This document shows, piece after piece, positions 8,623-17,331 of a stretch of DNA of 64,000 bases. Under the pieces are notes generated by a model that searched no databases, had not been told where the DNA came from, and worked only from the letters and a program-made list of their open reading frames with translations. Position numbers and translations under genes: made by a program. The number at the start of each line of letters is the position of its first letter. The first letter of the stretch is position 1. Origin of the DNA: Alcanivorax sp. (GTDB lineage: Bacteria > Pseudomonadota > Gammaproteobacteria > Pseudomonadales > Alcanivoracaceae); assembly GCA_022449455.1 (NCBI GenBank), contig JAKUPL010000008.1, positions 62,001 to 126,000 on the forward strand, in the 5' to 3' direction.

Positions 8623-10802
8623 GGCGCGGCCTCTTCGCTGGCCGTGTCGCCCGTGCCGGTGATGGGTGTGGCGATGGCCGTCTCATCGAGCAGATCGTCC
8701 GGCAAGGCCGCGTCCTGCAAGACCGGGGAGCTGGTGAACTCCCACCACTGCGTGGCCTCGCTGTAGCTCTGGCGCATGTGCCCAGCCAGTTGCTGCAAGT
8801 CCGCCGGCATCACTTCATCCGGGTCTGGCGCCGGCAACGGCATGCGCACCTTCCAAAGCTGGCCACCCTGCAACAGCGCGAAGCACTGGCCTTTGGGCAG
8901 GCCGACGACGTGCGATGGCTCGATCATCGGCACGCTGGACATGCTGATGCGGTCTTGGGTGTTCGACGTAAAGTCCGTCGCGCCGCGAATGTCCGAGCTG
9001 TCGGTTGCGCCGCTGACGATGGTGGTCGTATAGACCTCGACCTTCGGCAATTGCCGGGTCAGCAACTCAGCGGTGGCCGTTTCGCGCACGCGCAGCATGA
9101 ACAGGTTGTTGAAGTTGCTGATCACCTGACCGGCCTTCGCCCGGTTGCCGATGCGGGCTTCGATGTCCGAGAGGGTCTGCGTGTACGCGGTGACTTGCAG
9201 GCCAGCGCCGCCGCCCTTGTTGATCAGCGGAATGAACTCGTCGCCCATCAACTCGTTGAACTCATCGGCATGGACGTTGATCGGCACGCGCGAGCCTGCC
9301 GATGCGCCCGGCAGGCCGTCGTCGATCCCGTGCTTGTAGATGTGGCCAGCGACCGAAACCAGGTCGGAGAACATGGAATTGCCGACTGCGGCGGCGACCT
9401 CGGCATCGGATAGCGCATCCAGGCCGACATAGACCACGGCGCGCTTTCGGATGACCTGCATCCAATCGAAGATCGGACGCGGGTCGGCCAGGTCGGAGTA
9501 GTTCGGGGCCAGAAGCTGGGCGATCTTGCCGCTGGTGAGCTTCTCCAGCAGCGGCAGCAGCGATGCGACGATCTTGTCGAAGTAGGTCTTGTCGTAGCGC
9601 ACCGCCGAGCGCAGGCCGTCGAGCACCGGATCGTAGTTGCGAGCCTGCGAGAGGTACTGTTCCAGCGCCACCACGCGCTTTTCGCGCCCGATCATGTTGC
9701 GCGGGATGTTCTTCTCGTTGAGCTTGGCCTCGATCTGGACGATCACCTCCCAGGCCTTGGGCTCGGTCTTGGCGAAGTAATGCTGGGCGTACTCGATGAA
9801 CAGCGCGTCGATGTTGATCACATGGCGTTGGATCAGCATGTAGTCCGGGCGCTGCCCCAGTTCCACCAGGGCGCGGGCGATGATGTTGACGAAGCGCCAC
9901 GCAAATTCGCGAAATGCCGCGCTGTTGCCTTCCCCGGAGAGCTGCCCTGCAACACGGGTGGCCACCTCGCTGATGCGCCCAAAGCGGCCCACGGCGTTGT
10001 AGCGCGCAGAAATGTCCGGCCAGCCCAAATGGAAGACATAGAACTCGCCCTCGCGGCCCGCACGCTTGGCCTCGACGTACACCCGCTTCAAAAGATCGGC
10101 GTCGCCCTTGGGGTCGATGACGATGACGACCTCGTGCTCGCCGTCGGCGTTCTTGCGCCGGATGTCCTGGGTCACGAACAACTCGGCCAACCGCGTCTTG
10201 CCCACGCGCGTGGTGCCCAGTACCAGCGAATGCCCGACGCGCTCACCCAGCGGTAGGCTGACGTCCACCTCATCGGGTTCGATGCCGTGCAGGCGCGGCA
10301 GGCCGCCCACAGGCGGCAGCGGGCGCACCGGGTTGAAAGGCACGTCCCAGCCCGTGAGTGCAGGCAGCCGAGACAGCGGGAACGGCGCGAGCTCCAGCCG
10401 TTCCTCCAGCCTGCGCGCCAGCCGGTAGGCCGGCGTTGGCTCGACGTAGCGGCGAAACTCCGGTCGGTACGTCTGCATCAGCCGATGGGTGTGTTTCTGC
10501 TCCCACAGAAACCCGCGGCCCACGAACAGACGCTGCTGGCTGACCGGCACGTCCTTGCTGGTCATCACATAGCGCGGCAAGCGGCGAATGTTGCGCCGGT
10601 AGCGCAGGATGACGCGGGCATCGCGGTAGCGGATGGCACCGTAGGCGCAGAACGCCAGCGCACTGCCGACGCCCATGGCGGGGCTCAGCGCGAGCGACCA
10701 CGGGGCCACCAGGGACAGAAACGCGGCGCCTGCACACGCCGCGACGGTATAGAACTCCACCGCTGGGCGCAGCAAAACCTCGACTGGCTGTTTCCCCGAC
10801 AT
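8619..10802 (-). CDS. traD: Conjugative coupling factor TraD (SXT/PFGI-1 type)
   Basis: This is the coupling ATPase that hands the relaxase-DNA complex to the secretion channel. The 727-residue protein has two N-terminal membrane segments (about residues 17-52), a Walker A motif (GTTRVGKTR, about residue 200) in the sequence LVLGTTRVGKTRLAEL, and a Walker B-like stretch HADEFNEL near residue 515. These mark the VirD4/TraD P-loop domain. It overlaps the PFL_4697 gene by four bases and follows the PFL_4695 gene by four bases. Length and order match TraD of SXT- and PFGI-type elements. Confidence 0.93.
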   Translation of the reverse strand: MSGKQPVEVLLRPAVEFYTVAACAGAAFLSLVAPWSLALSPAMGVGSALAFCAYGAIRYRDARVILRYRRNIRRLPRYVMTSKDVPVSQQRLFVGRGFLWEQKHTHRLMQTYRPEFRRYVEPTPAYRLARRLEERLELAPFPLSRLPALTGWDVPFNPVRPLPPVGGLPRLHGIEPDEVDVSLPLGERVGHSLVLGTTRVGKTRLAELFVTQDIRRKNADGEHEVVIVIDPKGDADLLKRVYVEAKRAGREGEFYVFHLGWPDISARYNAVGRFGRISEVATRVAGQLSGEGNSAAFREFAWRFVNIIARALVELGQRPDYMLIQRHVINIDALFIEYAQHYFAKTEPKAWEVIVQIEAKLNEKNIPRNMIGREKRVVALEQYLSQARNYDPVLDGLRSAVRYDKTYFDKIVASLLPLLEKLTSGKIAQLLAPNYSDLADPRPIFDWMQVIRKRAVVYVGLDALSDAEVAAAVGNSMFSDLVSVAGHIYKHGIDDGLPGASAGSRVPINVHADEFNELMGDEFIPLINKGGGAGLQVTAYTQTLSDIEARIGNRAKAGQVISNFNNLFMLRVRETATAELLTRQLPKVEVYTTTIVSGATDSSDIRGATDFTSNTQDRISMSSVPMIEPSHVVGLPKGQCFALLQGGQLWKVRMPLPAPDPDEVMPADLQQLAGHMRQSYSEATQWWEFTSSPVLQDAALPDDLLDETAIATPITGTGDTASEEAAP

Positions 10803-10806
10803 GGCT

Positions 10807-11355
10807 TCATTGCTCGATGCCGGTGGCTGTGATCAGCACCGGGTAATGCCGCAGACCCAGGCGCTCGGCCAGGTCGTCACCGGCCACAGGCGCGAGGGGA
10901 ACGCCCGGCACCAGGGCGCGCAGCCGTGCCAGACCCTGCACGGTCTCGACGTTAACCACCAGGCCCACCGCGCCGCGCTCGCGCAGCGATGTTGCCTGGC
11001 TGCGCATCCAGGCGTGGGACGCCTCGTCGTCGCCGACGACCACGAAAGGCCGCAGGCCCGGTGCCTCGATCACCCGCCGCGCGACGTTGCCAGGCGTGAG
11101 CTTGGCACTGCGCACCGGCAACATCGCGGCCTCGTCCATGAGCGTGGCGGGCACCGGGAGCATCGGGATGGGCGGTCGGGCCGGAGCATTGGCGCGCGGC
11201 TGAAGGTTCAGAGCCTCGTAGTACGGCAGCGCCGACGTGCCGCCACGGTCTTCGACCACGATCAGCGGCTCGCCGGCACGCGAGGCCAGCGGCAGAGCCG
11301 CCAGCAGCACGAGCAAGCCCTTCAGTGTGAGATGGGTCAAATGGGATGTTTTCAT
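10807..11355 (-). CDS. Integrating conjugative element protein, PFL_4695 family
   Basis: This is an exported protein of 182 residues with a signal peptide (MKTSHLTHLTLKGLLVLLAA, cleavage near residue 27). The mature part has alternating strand/helix character with no obvious catalytic motif. Its position between the transglycosylase and TraD, overlapping the former by four bases, identifies it as the PFL_4695-family component of the transfer operon. Its function in mating is unknown. Confidence 0.85.
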   Translation of the reverse strand: MKTSHLTHLTLKGLLVLLAALPLASRAGEPLIVVEDRGGTSALPYYEALNLQPRANAPARPPIPMLPVPATLMDEAAMLPVRSAKLTPGNVARRVIEAPGLRPFVVVGDDEASHAWMRSQATSLRERGAVGLVVNVETVQGLARLRALVPGVPLAPVAGDDLAERLGLRHYPVLITATGIEQ

Positions 11356-11957
11356 GGGATGCTCTCCTGGCGTGCGGCGAAGGCCGCAGCGGTTGGGCGC
11401 GTGCCCTGCACGCGGGCAAGGTGGCGCGACACGCTGCGCCGATAGCGGGCGGCAGGTTCTCCGCCCGCAGGACGGTGATAGCGACCGATTGCCAGTAACC
11501 AGTCCTCGCCAGTGACGTGCTGCTCCTTCAGGATTTCAGCGGCGATGGCGAGGTTGCGGTATGGGTCGAGCAGGTCACACGCGCTGACATAGCGTTGTTG
11601 GTGGTAGCCGAGGTTGATCTGCCCGAGACCCGCGTCGATGCGCGTGTGCGACGTGGAGCGCATCGCCTGCTGCAATCCGGCGCAGGCGTCGGCACGGGTG
11701 GCGAAGCGGTGCGACTGGCCGGCGACGTTGAGCGACCACGGCCACGGGACGATGCGCCCGTTGCGCCGGATGCCGCTCTCCTGCAAGGCCACCGCGTAGA
11801 GCACCGTCGAGGGAATGCCCGCGAGCTGTGCGGCAAGCTGGTAAGCCGGTGGCGGAATCTCCTGGGCATGGGCGGCGCAGGCGCACAGGCCCGCCGCGAT
11901 CGCCAGTGCGCGCAAGCACTGCGAAACGGAGGTGGCCGCTACGGCTGGCGCTGCCAT
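11352..11957 (-). CDS. Lytic transglycosylase of the conjugation apparatus (SLT domain)
   Basis: This is a predicted periplasmic muramidase that opens peptidoglycan for the conjugation channel. The protein has 201 residues from the ATG at 11957. It has a signal peptide ending near CACAAHAQE and an SLT domain with the catalytic glutamate in ALQESG (about residue 60) and the downstream GLGQINLGYH motif. It overlaps the PFL_4693 gene upstream by 19 bp and the PFL_4695 gene downstream by four. A longer start at 12017 is possible but would hide the signal peptide. Confidence 0.88.
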   Translation of the reverse strand: MAAPAVAATSVSQCLRALAIAAGLCACAAHAQEIPPPAYQLAAQLAGIPSTVLYAVALQESGIRRNGRIVPWPWSLNVAGQSHRFATRADACAGLQQAMRSTSHTRIDAGLGQINLGYHQQRYVSACDLLDPYRNLAIAAEILKEQHVTGEDWLLAIGRYHRPAGGEPAARYRRSVSRHLARVQGTRPTAAAFAARQESIP

Positions 11958-12664
11958 TGACCGTTCACCTCGCGCACGACCGCAGGAAGGTCTCCGGGCA
12001 AGCTCAGCGACAGCCACCGCCCGCCATCATGGTTGAGCGTGATGCCACCGCTGCGCACGCGCACCGGATCGACGTTCGCACGCTTGGCCCAGTCGCGAAT
12101 ACGTGTGTCGTCCTGGCGGCTGCCAACCATGTACAGGTCGAACTCGGTGCCGGAGGATTGCAGGCGCTGCACGAGCTGCCCGCAGACCGCGCAGCCGTCC
12201 TTGACGAACACCGCCGTGCGACCGGAGCCGCGTTCGGCACCCGCGTTGGGCTTGTCGTCAGGCAGGTTCACTCGCTGCATGCCGGGATTCAGGCGCTGCC
12301 AGGCCTCGTCGTAGGCACGCTGGTAGGCGAGCAGCTTCTCGACGCGGCGCGCTTCGACCTGCACCTGCAGCTCTGCGTAACGGCGCCGTTCCTCGTCGGT
12401 GCGCGCCTCGATGCCCAGGGCGGACAGCGGGTCCAGGTTGGGCGAGTAGATGCCCAACGGCCCGTCCATCAGTTCGCGATAGCGCGCCCACTCCTGCGGT
12501 TGCAGGCCCCAGTAGCTTGCCACCCGGTCGTCCAGGATGCGGGCGACAAGGAGGCGCTCCTGGCTCTGCGCATTGCGGGCGGAGGCCGTGGCCGGCTGCT
12601 GCGCCCAGGCGGGCAACTGGGCAGACGCGAGCAGGAGCGCGGAAAGGATGATCGACGGTTTCAT
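11939..12664 (-). CDS. Integrating conjugative element protein, PFL_4693 family (thioredoxin-like)
   Basis: This is an exported protein of 241 residues with a signal peptide ending at PAWAQQ (about residue 23). The middle is helical and charged. The C-terminal third resembles a thioredoxin fold with a CAVC motif near residue 163 (KDGCAVCGQLVQRLQ), so it may act in disulfide formation of transfer proteins in the periplasm. The ATG at 12664 is chosen because it starts the signal peptide. The redox role is inferred from the CxxC motif only. Confidence 0.84.
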   Translation of the reverse strand: MKPSIILSALLLASAQLPAWAQQPATASARNAQSQERLLVARILDDRVASYWGLQPQEWARYRELMDGPLGIYSPNLDPLSALGIEARTDEERRRYAELQVQVEARRVEKLLAYQRAYDEAWQRLNPGMQRVNLPDDKPNAGAERGSGRTAVFVKDGCAVCGQLVQRLQSSGTEFDLYMVGSRQDDTRIRDWAKRANVDPVRVRSGGITLNHDGGRWLSLSLPGDLPAVVREVNGQWQRQP

Positions 12665-12678
12665 GTCGTGCGCTCCGC

Positions 12679-13320
12679 TCAAGGAATCGCCATGCGACGG
12701 GTCTGGTCGCCGGCCTGGAACACCGCGGTGTTGCCCTCGACTGCCTGCAAGCGCCACGGGCCGACGGCATCGCCGGGAAGCAGCACTTGAAGCTGGTCGG
12801 GCGTGAAGTTCCCGTTGTTCGGCGCGACGGACAGGCTGCGCTGGCCGGCGCGAAGTTCGGCGCCGACGATGCGGAACGGCAGTGGCGGCGGTTCCGGCTT
12901 GGCGGTGGGCCTGGTCGGTACGCGCGGCTGGGCGGACGCTGCGGCACGCGCAACAGTCTGGCGTGTCTTGATTTGCTCGACTTCGGTGCGCAGCGCCTGA
13001 AGGTCTTCGGCAGCGGCATAGCCGCTCAGCGCTTTTTCGACCTGAGCAGCGCGTGCTTCCAGGAGTTCGCGGGTGTCTTTGAGGTCTGCCGCCGTTGCGA
13101 CGGCTGGACGCTGCTGGATGGCATCAATGGTCTCGGCCAGGCCCATCGCCTGCGCTTCGAGACGTTGCAGGCGGGTATCAAGCTGATTCTGGTCGGTCTG
13201 GTCGTTCACCGCCTGGTAGCCGAGAGCGACGAAGACGCTGAGGCTGATCAGCCAGAGCCACATCAGGCTCTGCACCACCACGGCGGTGATCGGGCGACGG
13301 GGAGACTGCGCGGCATTCAT
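12679..13320 (-). CDS. Transfer-operon membrane-anchored coiled-coil protein
   Basis: This 213-residue protein has one N-terminal membrane helix (about residues 15-35, VVQSLMWLWLISLSVFVALG). A long heptad-like coiled coil (about residues 40-115) follows, then a basic proline-rich linker and a C-terminal domain. It is coded between the PilL and PFL_4693 genes, as in other PFGI-1-type transfer operons, where it is usually left as hypothetical. It overlaps pilL by four bases. The architecture suggests a periplasm-spanning adaptor; no specific function is recognised. Confidence 0.8.
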   Translation of the reverse strand: MNAAQSPRRPITAVVVQSLMWLWLISLSVFVALGYQAVNDQTDQNQLDTRLQRLEAQAMGLAETIDAIQQRPAVATAADLKDTRELLEARAAQVEKALSGYAAAEDLQALRTEVEQIKTRQTVARAAASAQPRVPTRPTAKPEPPPLPFRIVGAELRAGQRSLSVAPNNGNFTPDQLQVLLPGDAVGPWRLQAVEGNTAVFQAGDQTRRMAIP

Positions 13321-13895
13321 GGCTGGCCTCCCGAACCCGAAGGCATCAGCGGAAACGTCTGCACCGCCTCGGCAACAGGCGGCTCGTGTGCGTGCTCGGC
13401 GGTCGCACTGCCTCCAGGCTGCTCAAAGCAAATCTGCCGTGCCCGTTCATCCGCATGCAGTTCCCAGGCCGGGCCGGCCAGGGTGAGCAGCGCATCGCGC
13501 AAGGTCATGGGGCCAAGATGCCGGTGCGCCGCCGGCAGCGGCAGCGCATACAACTCGGTCACGGCGCTGGGCGTCTCGCAAAGCTGGTAGCCACTGCGTT
13601 TGAGCACATGCCGCAGCCCATCGCCCACCGTGGCGCGGGCATCCTCGGGCATGGACACGTCGATGGTCTGCAACAGCAAGTCACGCTGCGCCGCCGTGGG
13701 TGCCAGCTCGACCAGCGTGTAGCGGCCATAGCGCACGACGGGAATGAACTCGGGTGCCTCGGGTTCGGGAGCGGAGGAGACGTCTTCTATGGCGTCTGGC
13801 ACCAGCGGCGCGGTGGTGGTCGCGCAGCCGCTGGCCAGCGCTGCGGCCAGGAGACCAGCGCCGACCAGACGCCGGGATACATGGGTTGCGGGCAT
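13317..13895 (-). CDS. pilL: PilL-like ICE lipoprotein, PFGI-1 family
   Basis: This protein of 192 residues has a lipoprotein signal (lipobox LASG with cysteine at about residue 24) and a PilL-type domain. That domain contains VRYGRYTLVELAP (about residue 54), the QLC segment (LKRSGYQLCE) and LGPMTLRDALLTLAGPAWEL. PilL-type proteins are the first gene of the transfer operon in PAPI-1/PFGI-1 ICEs and are related to the type IVB pilus system. I use the ATG at 13895; the next upstream ATG at 13937 would bury the signal. Confidence 0.87.
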   Translation of the reverse strand: MPATHVSRRLVGAGLLAAALASGCATTTAPLVPDAIEDVSSAPEPEAPEFIPVVRYGRYTLVELAPTAAQRDLLLQTIDVSMPEDARATVGDGLRHVLKRSGYQLCETPSAVTELYALPLPAAHRHLGPMTLRDALLTLAGPAWELHADERARQICFEQPGGSATAEHAHEPPVAEAVQTFPLMPSGSGGQP

Positions 13896-14031
13896 GGCAT
13901 CGGCTCTTCTGTTGCGATGCCGATACCTTGGCGGCACGGTGCCGCACGGTCAGCCAGGAATGCGAACTGGGTGGTGCCCGGTTTTCTGCCTTGGGCAAGT
14001 GCTGGGCCTTCACGGGAACCCTTTGGAATGA

Positions 14032-14075
14032 GAGAAAAACGCAGCCCCGCCCACGAAGAACGCGGACGGGGCTGC
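14032..14075 (-). terminator. Rho-independent terminator after the helicase gene
   Basis: On the minus strand a GC hairpin with arms GCAGCCCCG and CGGGGCTGC (14,067-14,075 and 14,041-14,049) is followed by GTTTTTCTC. It lies 53 bp after the stop of the helicase gene and before pilL. It therefore separates the accessory block from the transfer operon. Confidence 0.7.
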
Positions 14076-14127
14076 AAGGTGGGACGAACAGAAAGTCGGC
14101 GGCGCTAGGCCGGCGATGGCGTGGGGT

Positions 14128-16407
14128 TCAGGCGGTGACCAACTGCCGGGCCAGTGCGACCTCGACGGAATCACCGTCCTGGTTCAGAACATCCAGCCCC
14201 GATTCGGGCACATCGCCCGAGGTGGACTGCGAGACCATGATCTTCTTGGCCATCAGTTCCAGGCAGGTCATCTGCGAGGAGCCGGCGTAGCCGAGGTAGA
14301 TCACGCGCACGGGCTGTTTCTGCCCGATGCGCCAGGAGCGGCGTGCTGCCTGTTGGAGCGAGTACACGTTGTAGCCACTTTGCATGAACACAATCGTTGG
14401 AAAATCCAACAGATCAAGGCCCGTTTTGACCAACTCCGGGTTCGTGACAAGCACATCAATGCCACGATCCAGTTGCTCGGCGATCCAGTCCTCGCGGCGG
14501 CTGGCATCCACGCTTGCGCGCAGTACCGCTACCTTGAAACCTTCTTGCTCCAGCAGCCCCTTCAGGCGCGACGTGGTGTCGCGCGTGCCGGTATAGACCG
14601 TGTAGGCCAGAACCTTGCGCCCCTGTGCCTTCTCTGCCTTGCAGATGTCGATCAGTTCACGCTCTTTGGGGCTGATCTCGAACTCATTGAACTGAGCCGG
14701 GACGAACGCCAAGGTGTTGCGCGTGCGCGGATGCACTACGGTCTCCGACCGGAAGCAGCAATCCGGCCAGGCCAGCAGCACGTTGAGCACCACACCCAGC
14801 AAGGTCGTGTCGCGTCGCGCCAGAGCCTGTTTCAGCTCCGCGGTCAGCCGACCCGCCAGATCGCGATAGGCCGCGGCTTGTGCCACGTCCATCTGGACTT
14901 CACGAAACTCCTCGTCATACGGCGGCAGAACGTTGCCGCCAATGTCCTTGAGTTTGAGGAAGATGGTGAACGGCAGGATGCAGCGCAAGACGCCTTTCGG
15001 CCCGAAGCCGGGAGCCTTGACCGTGCGCACCGATACCTTGGTGCCCTTGGCCGTCTTGTGCGCCGTGCCGGCGCTCTCGGAGTAGATGTCCTTGAGGACA
15101 CCGTGATCGCGCATGAACGCCATCGCAGCCGAGGTCATGCTGCCGCTCGTGGTCGGGCGGTAGCCGTCTTCGATCATCCGTCCTGGCAGCGCCCGGAACA
15201 GCAGGTAGAACAGATCATCGCCATAGCCGCCCATCAGCGTACCGGTCAGCAGCAAGGTCTTGCGAGCCTTCGCCGCCAGCACGCCCATGGCCTGGCCTTG
15301 GGCACTGCCGCCGTTCTTGTACTCGTGCGCCTCGTCGGCGATGAGCAGGTCGAACGTGCCTTGCGGTAGGTAGCGTTTGATGAACTCGGACGGTTGGTAG
15401 CCGCCTTCGCCAAAGCCAAACTCCATGTTGGCCATCGCACGTTCCATGCGCGTGGCCTGACGGTCGGAAAACACCAGCTCGCCGTTGCCATCCATGAGGT
15501 TGATGAACTCATGGATGTTGTCGCCCAGCATCGAGGCCAGAAAGCCGTCACCAAACTTCTGCATCAGCTTCTGCGCGGTAACTTCCCCGATGGTGGGGAT
15601 GCGCTTCAAGGCTTTGAGGACGACCGAAGACTGGTCACTGCCGGACAGACTACGCGGGCGGATCAGCGTCCACAGGGGCGCAGCGCAGTGGCTGCACTTC
15701 CTGCGGGACTCTTCGGCTTGGAGCGCGACCGGGTTGGCCGGCTCGCCGTCGAGGTCGGTGATGAGCGTGCCGCAGTCCGGGCAGGCCGCCACGTCGCCGT
15801 GGCGGGTGCGTCGCTGGGTGAAGACCGGCTTCCAATGGAACCCCATCCGCATCCTGACGCGCCCCAGGATGAAAAATTCCTGGCCTGTGGGCGGCACACC
15901 CAACTGCTCGCGCAGCTTGATGAGCTTGACCAGCGTATCCGGGCCATTGAGCACCCAGACCTTGGCGCCGGCCACCGTCTCCTGGATCTCGCGCCGCCAC
16001 TTGTAGACCAAGTGGGGAGGCGAAAGCACCAGGGTACGGCGGTAGCCTTCGGCGTTGAGCACGGCGGCCGTGGCGATGCCGACAGTCGTCTTGCCGCAAC
16101 CCATTTCGCCATTGACGATCGCAGCGCGTTCGCCTTGATCGACCAACAGCTCGGCGGCGGCATGGACAACGTCGGCCTGGGCCTGGAACAACTTGCGCTT
16201 GAGGCTGGCAACAACGAGTTGTCGCTGCGCCTGTGCTTGACCGGCATAGACCGGCGGGTTGGCGCGGTTGAGAGAGTCGAGCAGTTCGTCGCCGAACTCG
16301 CCGACAAAATCCTGAAGGCTCAGTGTGAGAGGGTTGGATTCCGCTTCAAGCAGTTCGCCCTGTACGGGCTCTGCATCGTTAGCGGTGGTGTCGAGATCAA
16401 CGGACAT
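14128..16407 (-). CDS. SNF2/DEAD-type ATP-dependent helicase
   Basis: This 759-residue superfamily 2 helicase or translocase may remodel DNA or displace proteins from it. Motifs in order are Walker A GEMGCGKTTVG (about residue 120), two CxxC zinc-ribbon pairs (CPDCG about 212, CSHCAAP about 240), a DEAH box (LLIADEAHEYKNGG, about 357) and SNF2-type motif VI (QQAARRSWRIGQKQPVRVIY, about 705). The ATG at 16407 (MSVDLDTTAN) follows a good leader; a start at 16461 would run through that leader. It is the last gene of the accessory block, 50 bp before a terminator. Similar helicases recur in this ICE family next to a methyltransferase; the biological role is unknown. Confidence 0.87.
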   Translation of the reverse strand: MSVDLDTTANDAEPVQGELLEAESNPLTLSLQDFVGEFGDELLDSLNRANPPVYAGQAQAQRQLVVASLKRKLFQAQADVVHAAAELLVDQGERAAIVNGEMGCGKTTVGIATAAVLNAEGYRRTLVLSPPHLVYKWRREIQETVAGAKVWVLNGPDTLVKLIKLREQLGVPPTGQEFFILGRVRMRMGFHWKPVFTQRRTRHGDVAACPDCGTLITDLDGEPANPVALQAEESRRKCSHCAAPLWTLIRPRSLSGSDQSSVVLKALKRIPTIGEVTAQKLMQKFGDGFLASMLGDNIHEFINLMDGNGELVFSDRQATRMERAMANMEFGFGEGGYQPSEFIKRYLPQGTFDLLIADEAHEYKNGGSAQGQAMGVLAAKARKTLLLTGTLMGGYGDDLFYLLFRALPGRMIEDGYRPTTSGSMTSAAMAFMRDHGVLKDIYSESAGTAHKTAKGTKVSVRTVKAPGFGPKGVLRCILPFTIFLKLKDIGGNVLPPYDEEFREVQMDVAQAAAYRDLAGRLTAELKQALARRDTTLLGVVLNVLLAWPDCCFRSETVVHPRTRNTLAFVPAQFNEFEISPKERELIDICKAEKAQGRKVLAYTVYTGTRDTTSRLKGLLEQEGFKVAVLRASVDASRREDWIAEQLDRGIDVLVTNPELVKTGLDLLDFPTIVFMQSGYNVYSLQQAARRSWRIGQKQPVRVIYLGYAGSSQMTCLELMAKKIMVSQSTSGDVPESGLDVLNQDGDSVEVALARQLVTA

Positions 16408-16430
16408 GGTGGTGCTCCAAAGAAAAATGG

Positions 16431-16494
16431 GACATGCACCACCCCAGCGGGGCGATGACATGCCCCGTGGTGGGAAGCGAGACGGCGAACCGTC
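16431..16494 (-). promoter_or_regulatory. Structured leader of the helicase gene
   Basis: In the minus-strand RNA, CGGGGC pairs with GCCCCG, and the same CCCC can instead pair with the GGGG that follows three bases later. These are two mutually exclusive hairpins about 25-60 nt before the ATG. A hairpin GACGG-UUCG-CCGUC at 16,481-16,494 precedes them. The same arrangement recurs in the leaders of the neighbouring genes with different sequences. Confidence 0.5.
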
Positions 16495-16542
16495 GGTGGT
16501 TGGACAGTGCAGGCGCTCGTGGCCTGCGGTGACAACTCGCGG

Positions 16543-16848
16543 TCAGTACTCGGACGGCAGCACGATGCGGGTCGCGCTGCGATCTGCTTCGGTGAAGATG
16601 CGGATGCTCAGGTCACGGGTGACGACGTAAAACGAATCGAGGCGTTCGCCGGACTCCAACGCAGCGTTGTTCTGCTGCCATTGGTAGTCTGCGACGTCGC
16701 CCCAGTCGCCACGCATGTGGCGTTCGAAAAGCGGCATGGGATCGAGCCGGCCTTCGTTCATCAGGCGTTCGACGCCTTCGCTGAACTCCAGTGCACCGAT
16801 CTCGAACAGCCGTTTGCGCCGGTGCTTGTCATGTTGGTTGGAGGTCAT
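16543..16848 (-). CDS. Conserved ICE protein of unknown function, paralogue 1
   Basis: This is an acidic soluble protein of 101 residues with no signal or membrane segment. It is clearly paralogous to the next gene (16,918-17,229): both share a GDWGD motif at mid-length, a block of alternating polar residues (QQNNAALESGE versus KRQNDAALKSGE), an RDLSIRIFTEADRS or LKLWIITEWDRS segment and the terminal LPSEY. I do not recognise the family. The ATG at 16848 follows an AGAAGGAA ribosome binding site. Confidence 0.75.
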   Translation of the reverse strand: MTSNQHDKHRRKRLFEIGALEFSEGVERLMNEGRLDPMPLFERHMRGDWGDVADYQWQQNNAALESGERLDSFYVVTRDLSIRIFTEADRSATRIVLPSEY

Positions 16849-16868
16849 GTGGCTTCCTTCTGAGTGAA

Positions 16869-16904
16869 GGGGCCACGGCACCCTTGCGGGGTGTCGGTGG
16901 CCCC
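16869..16904 (-). promoter_or_regulatory. Structured leader of the paralogue 1 gene
   Basis: An outer 8-bp stem (GGGGCCAC with GTGGCCCC) encloses an inner stem (CACCC with GGGTG). The first GGGG can alternatively pair with the inner CCCC. The hairpin ends 20 bases before the ATG, close to the ribosome binding site. Confidence 0.5.
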
Positions 16905-16917
16905 GCGTTGGAGAAGA

Positions 16918-17229
16918 TCAGTACTCGCTGGGCAACAGCAGCGTGGTGACGCTGCGATCCCATTCGGTGATGATCCAGAGCTTCAGACCGGGTGCGACCT
17001 GGTAGGAAGAAAACAGACGATCCTCACCGGACTTCAGCGCGGCATCGTTCTGCCGCTTGTCGCTGTCGTCGAGGTCGCCCCAGTCGCCGCCGAGGTGGCG
17101 GCGCAGATACGGAATCGGGTTGAATTGACCCTGTTGGACCAGTGCGTCAACGCCGCAGGTCATGACCACCTGGCCGGGCGCGAAGCGCCGGCTCGGTGTC
17201 TGGCTGATGGAAAGTGCTTGGGCTGCCAT
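16918..17229 (-). CDS. Conserved ICE protein of unknown function, paralogue 2
   Basis: This soluble protein of 103 residues is paralogous to the gene immediately downstream (16,543-16,848), as shown by the shared GDWGDLDDSDKRQNDAALKSGE-like block and identical C-terminal LPSEY. The N-terminal 20 residues differ. The pair looks like an old tandem duplication, each copy with its own leader. The start at 17229 (MAAQALSISQTPS) follows AAGGAG. The function is unknown. Confidence 0.75.
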   Translation of the reverse strand: MAAQALSISQTPSRRFAPGQVVMTCGVDALVQQGQFNPIPYLRRHLGGDWGDLDDSDKRQNDAALKSGEDRLFSSYQVAPGLKLWIITEWDRSVTTLLLPSEY

Positions 17230-17250
17230 GGAAGGCTCCTTGAGATGGAG

Positions 17251-17315
17251 GGGCCACGGCACCCCATCGGGGCGACTGGACCCCGGTGGGTGGAAAGAAT
17301 CGACGGCGAACCGTC
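17251..17315 (-). promoter_or_regulatory. Structured leader of the paralogue 2 gene
   Basis: In the RNA sense, CGGGG pairs with CCCCG, and the same CCCC can pair with the GGGG three bases downstream. A second GGCC-rich arm leads into the ribosome binding site. The UUCG hairpin GACGGUUCGCCGUC at 17,302-17,315 is identical to that of the helicase leader. Confidence 0.5.
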
Positions 17316-17331
17316 GGCGGTGGAAAAACGA

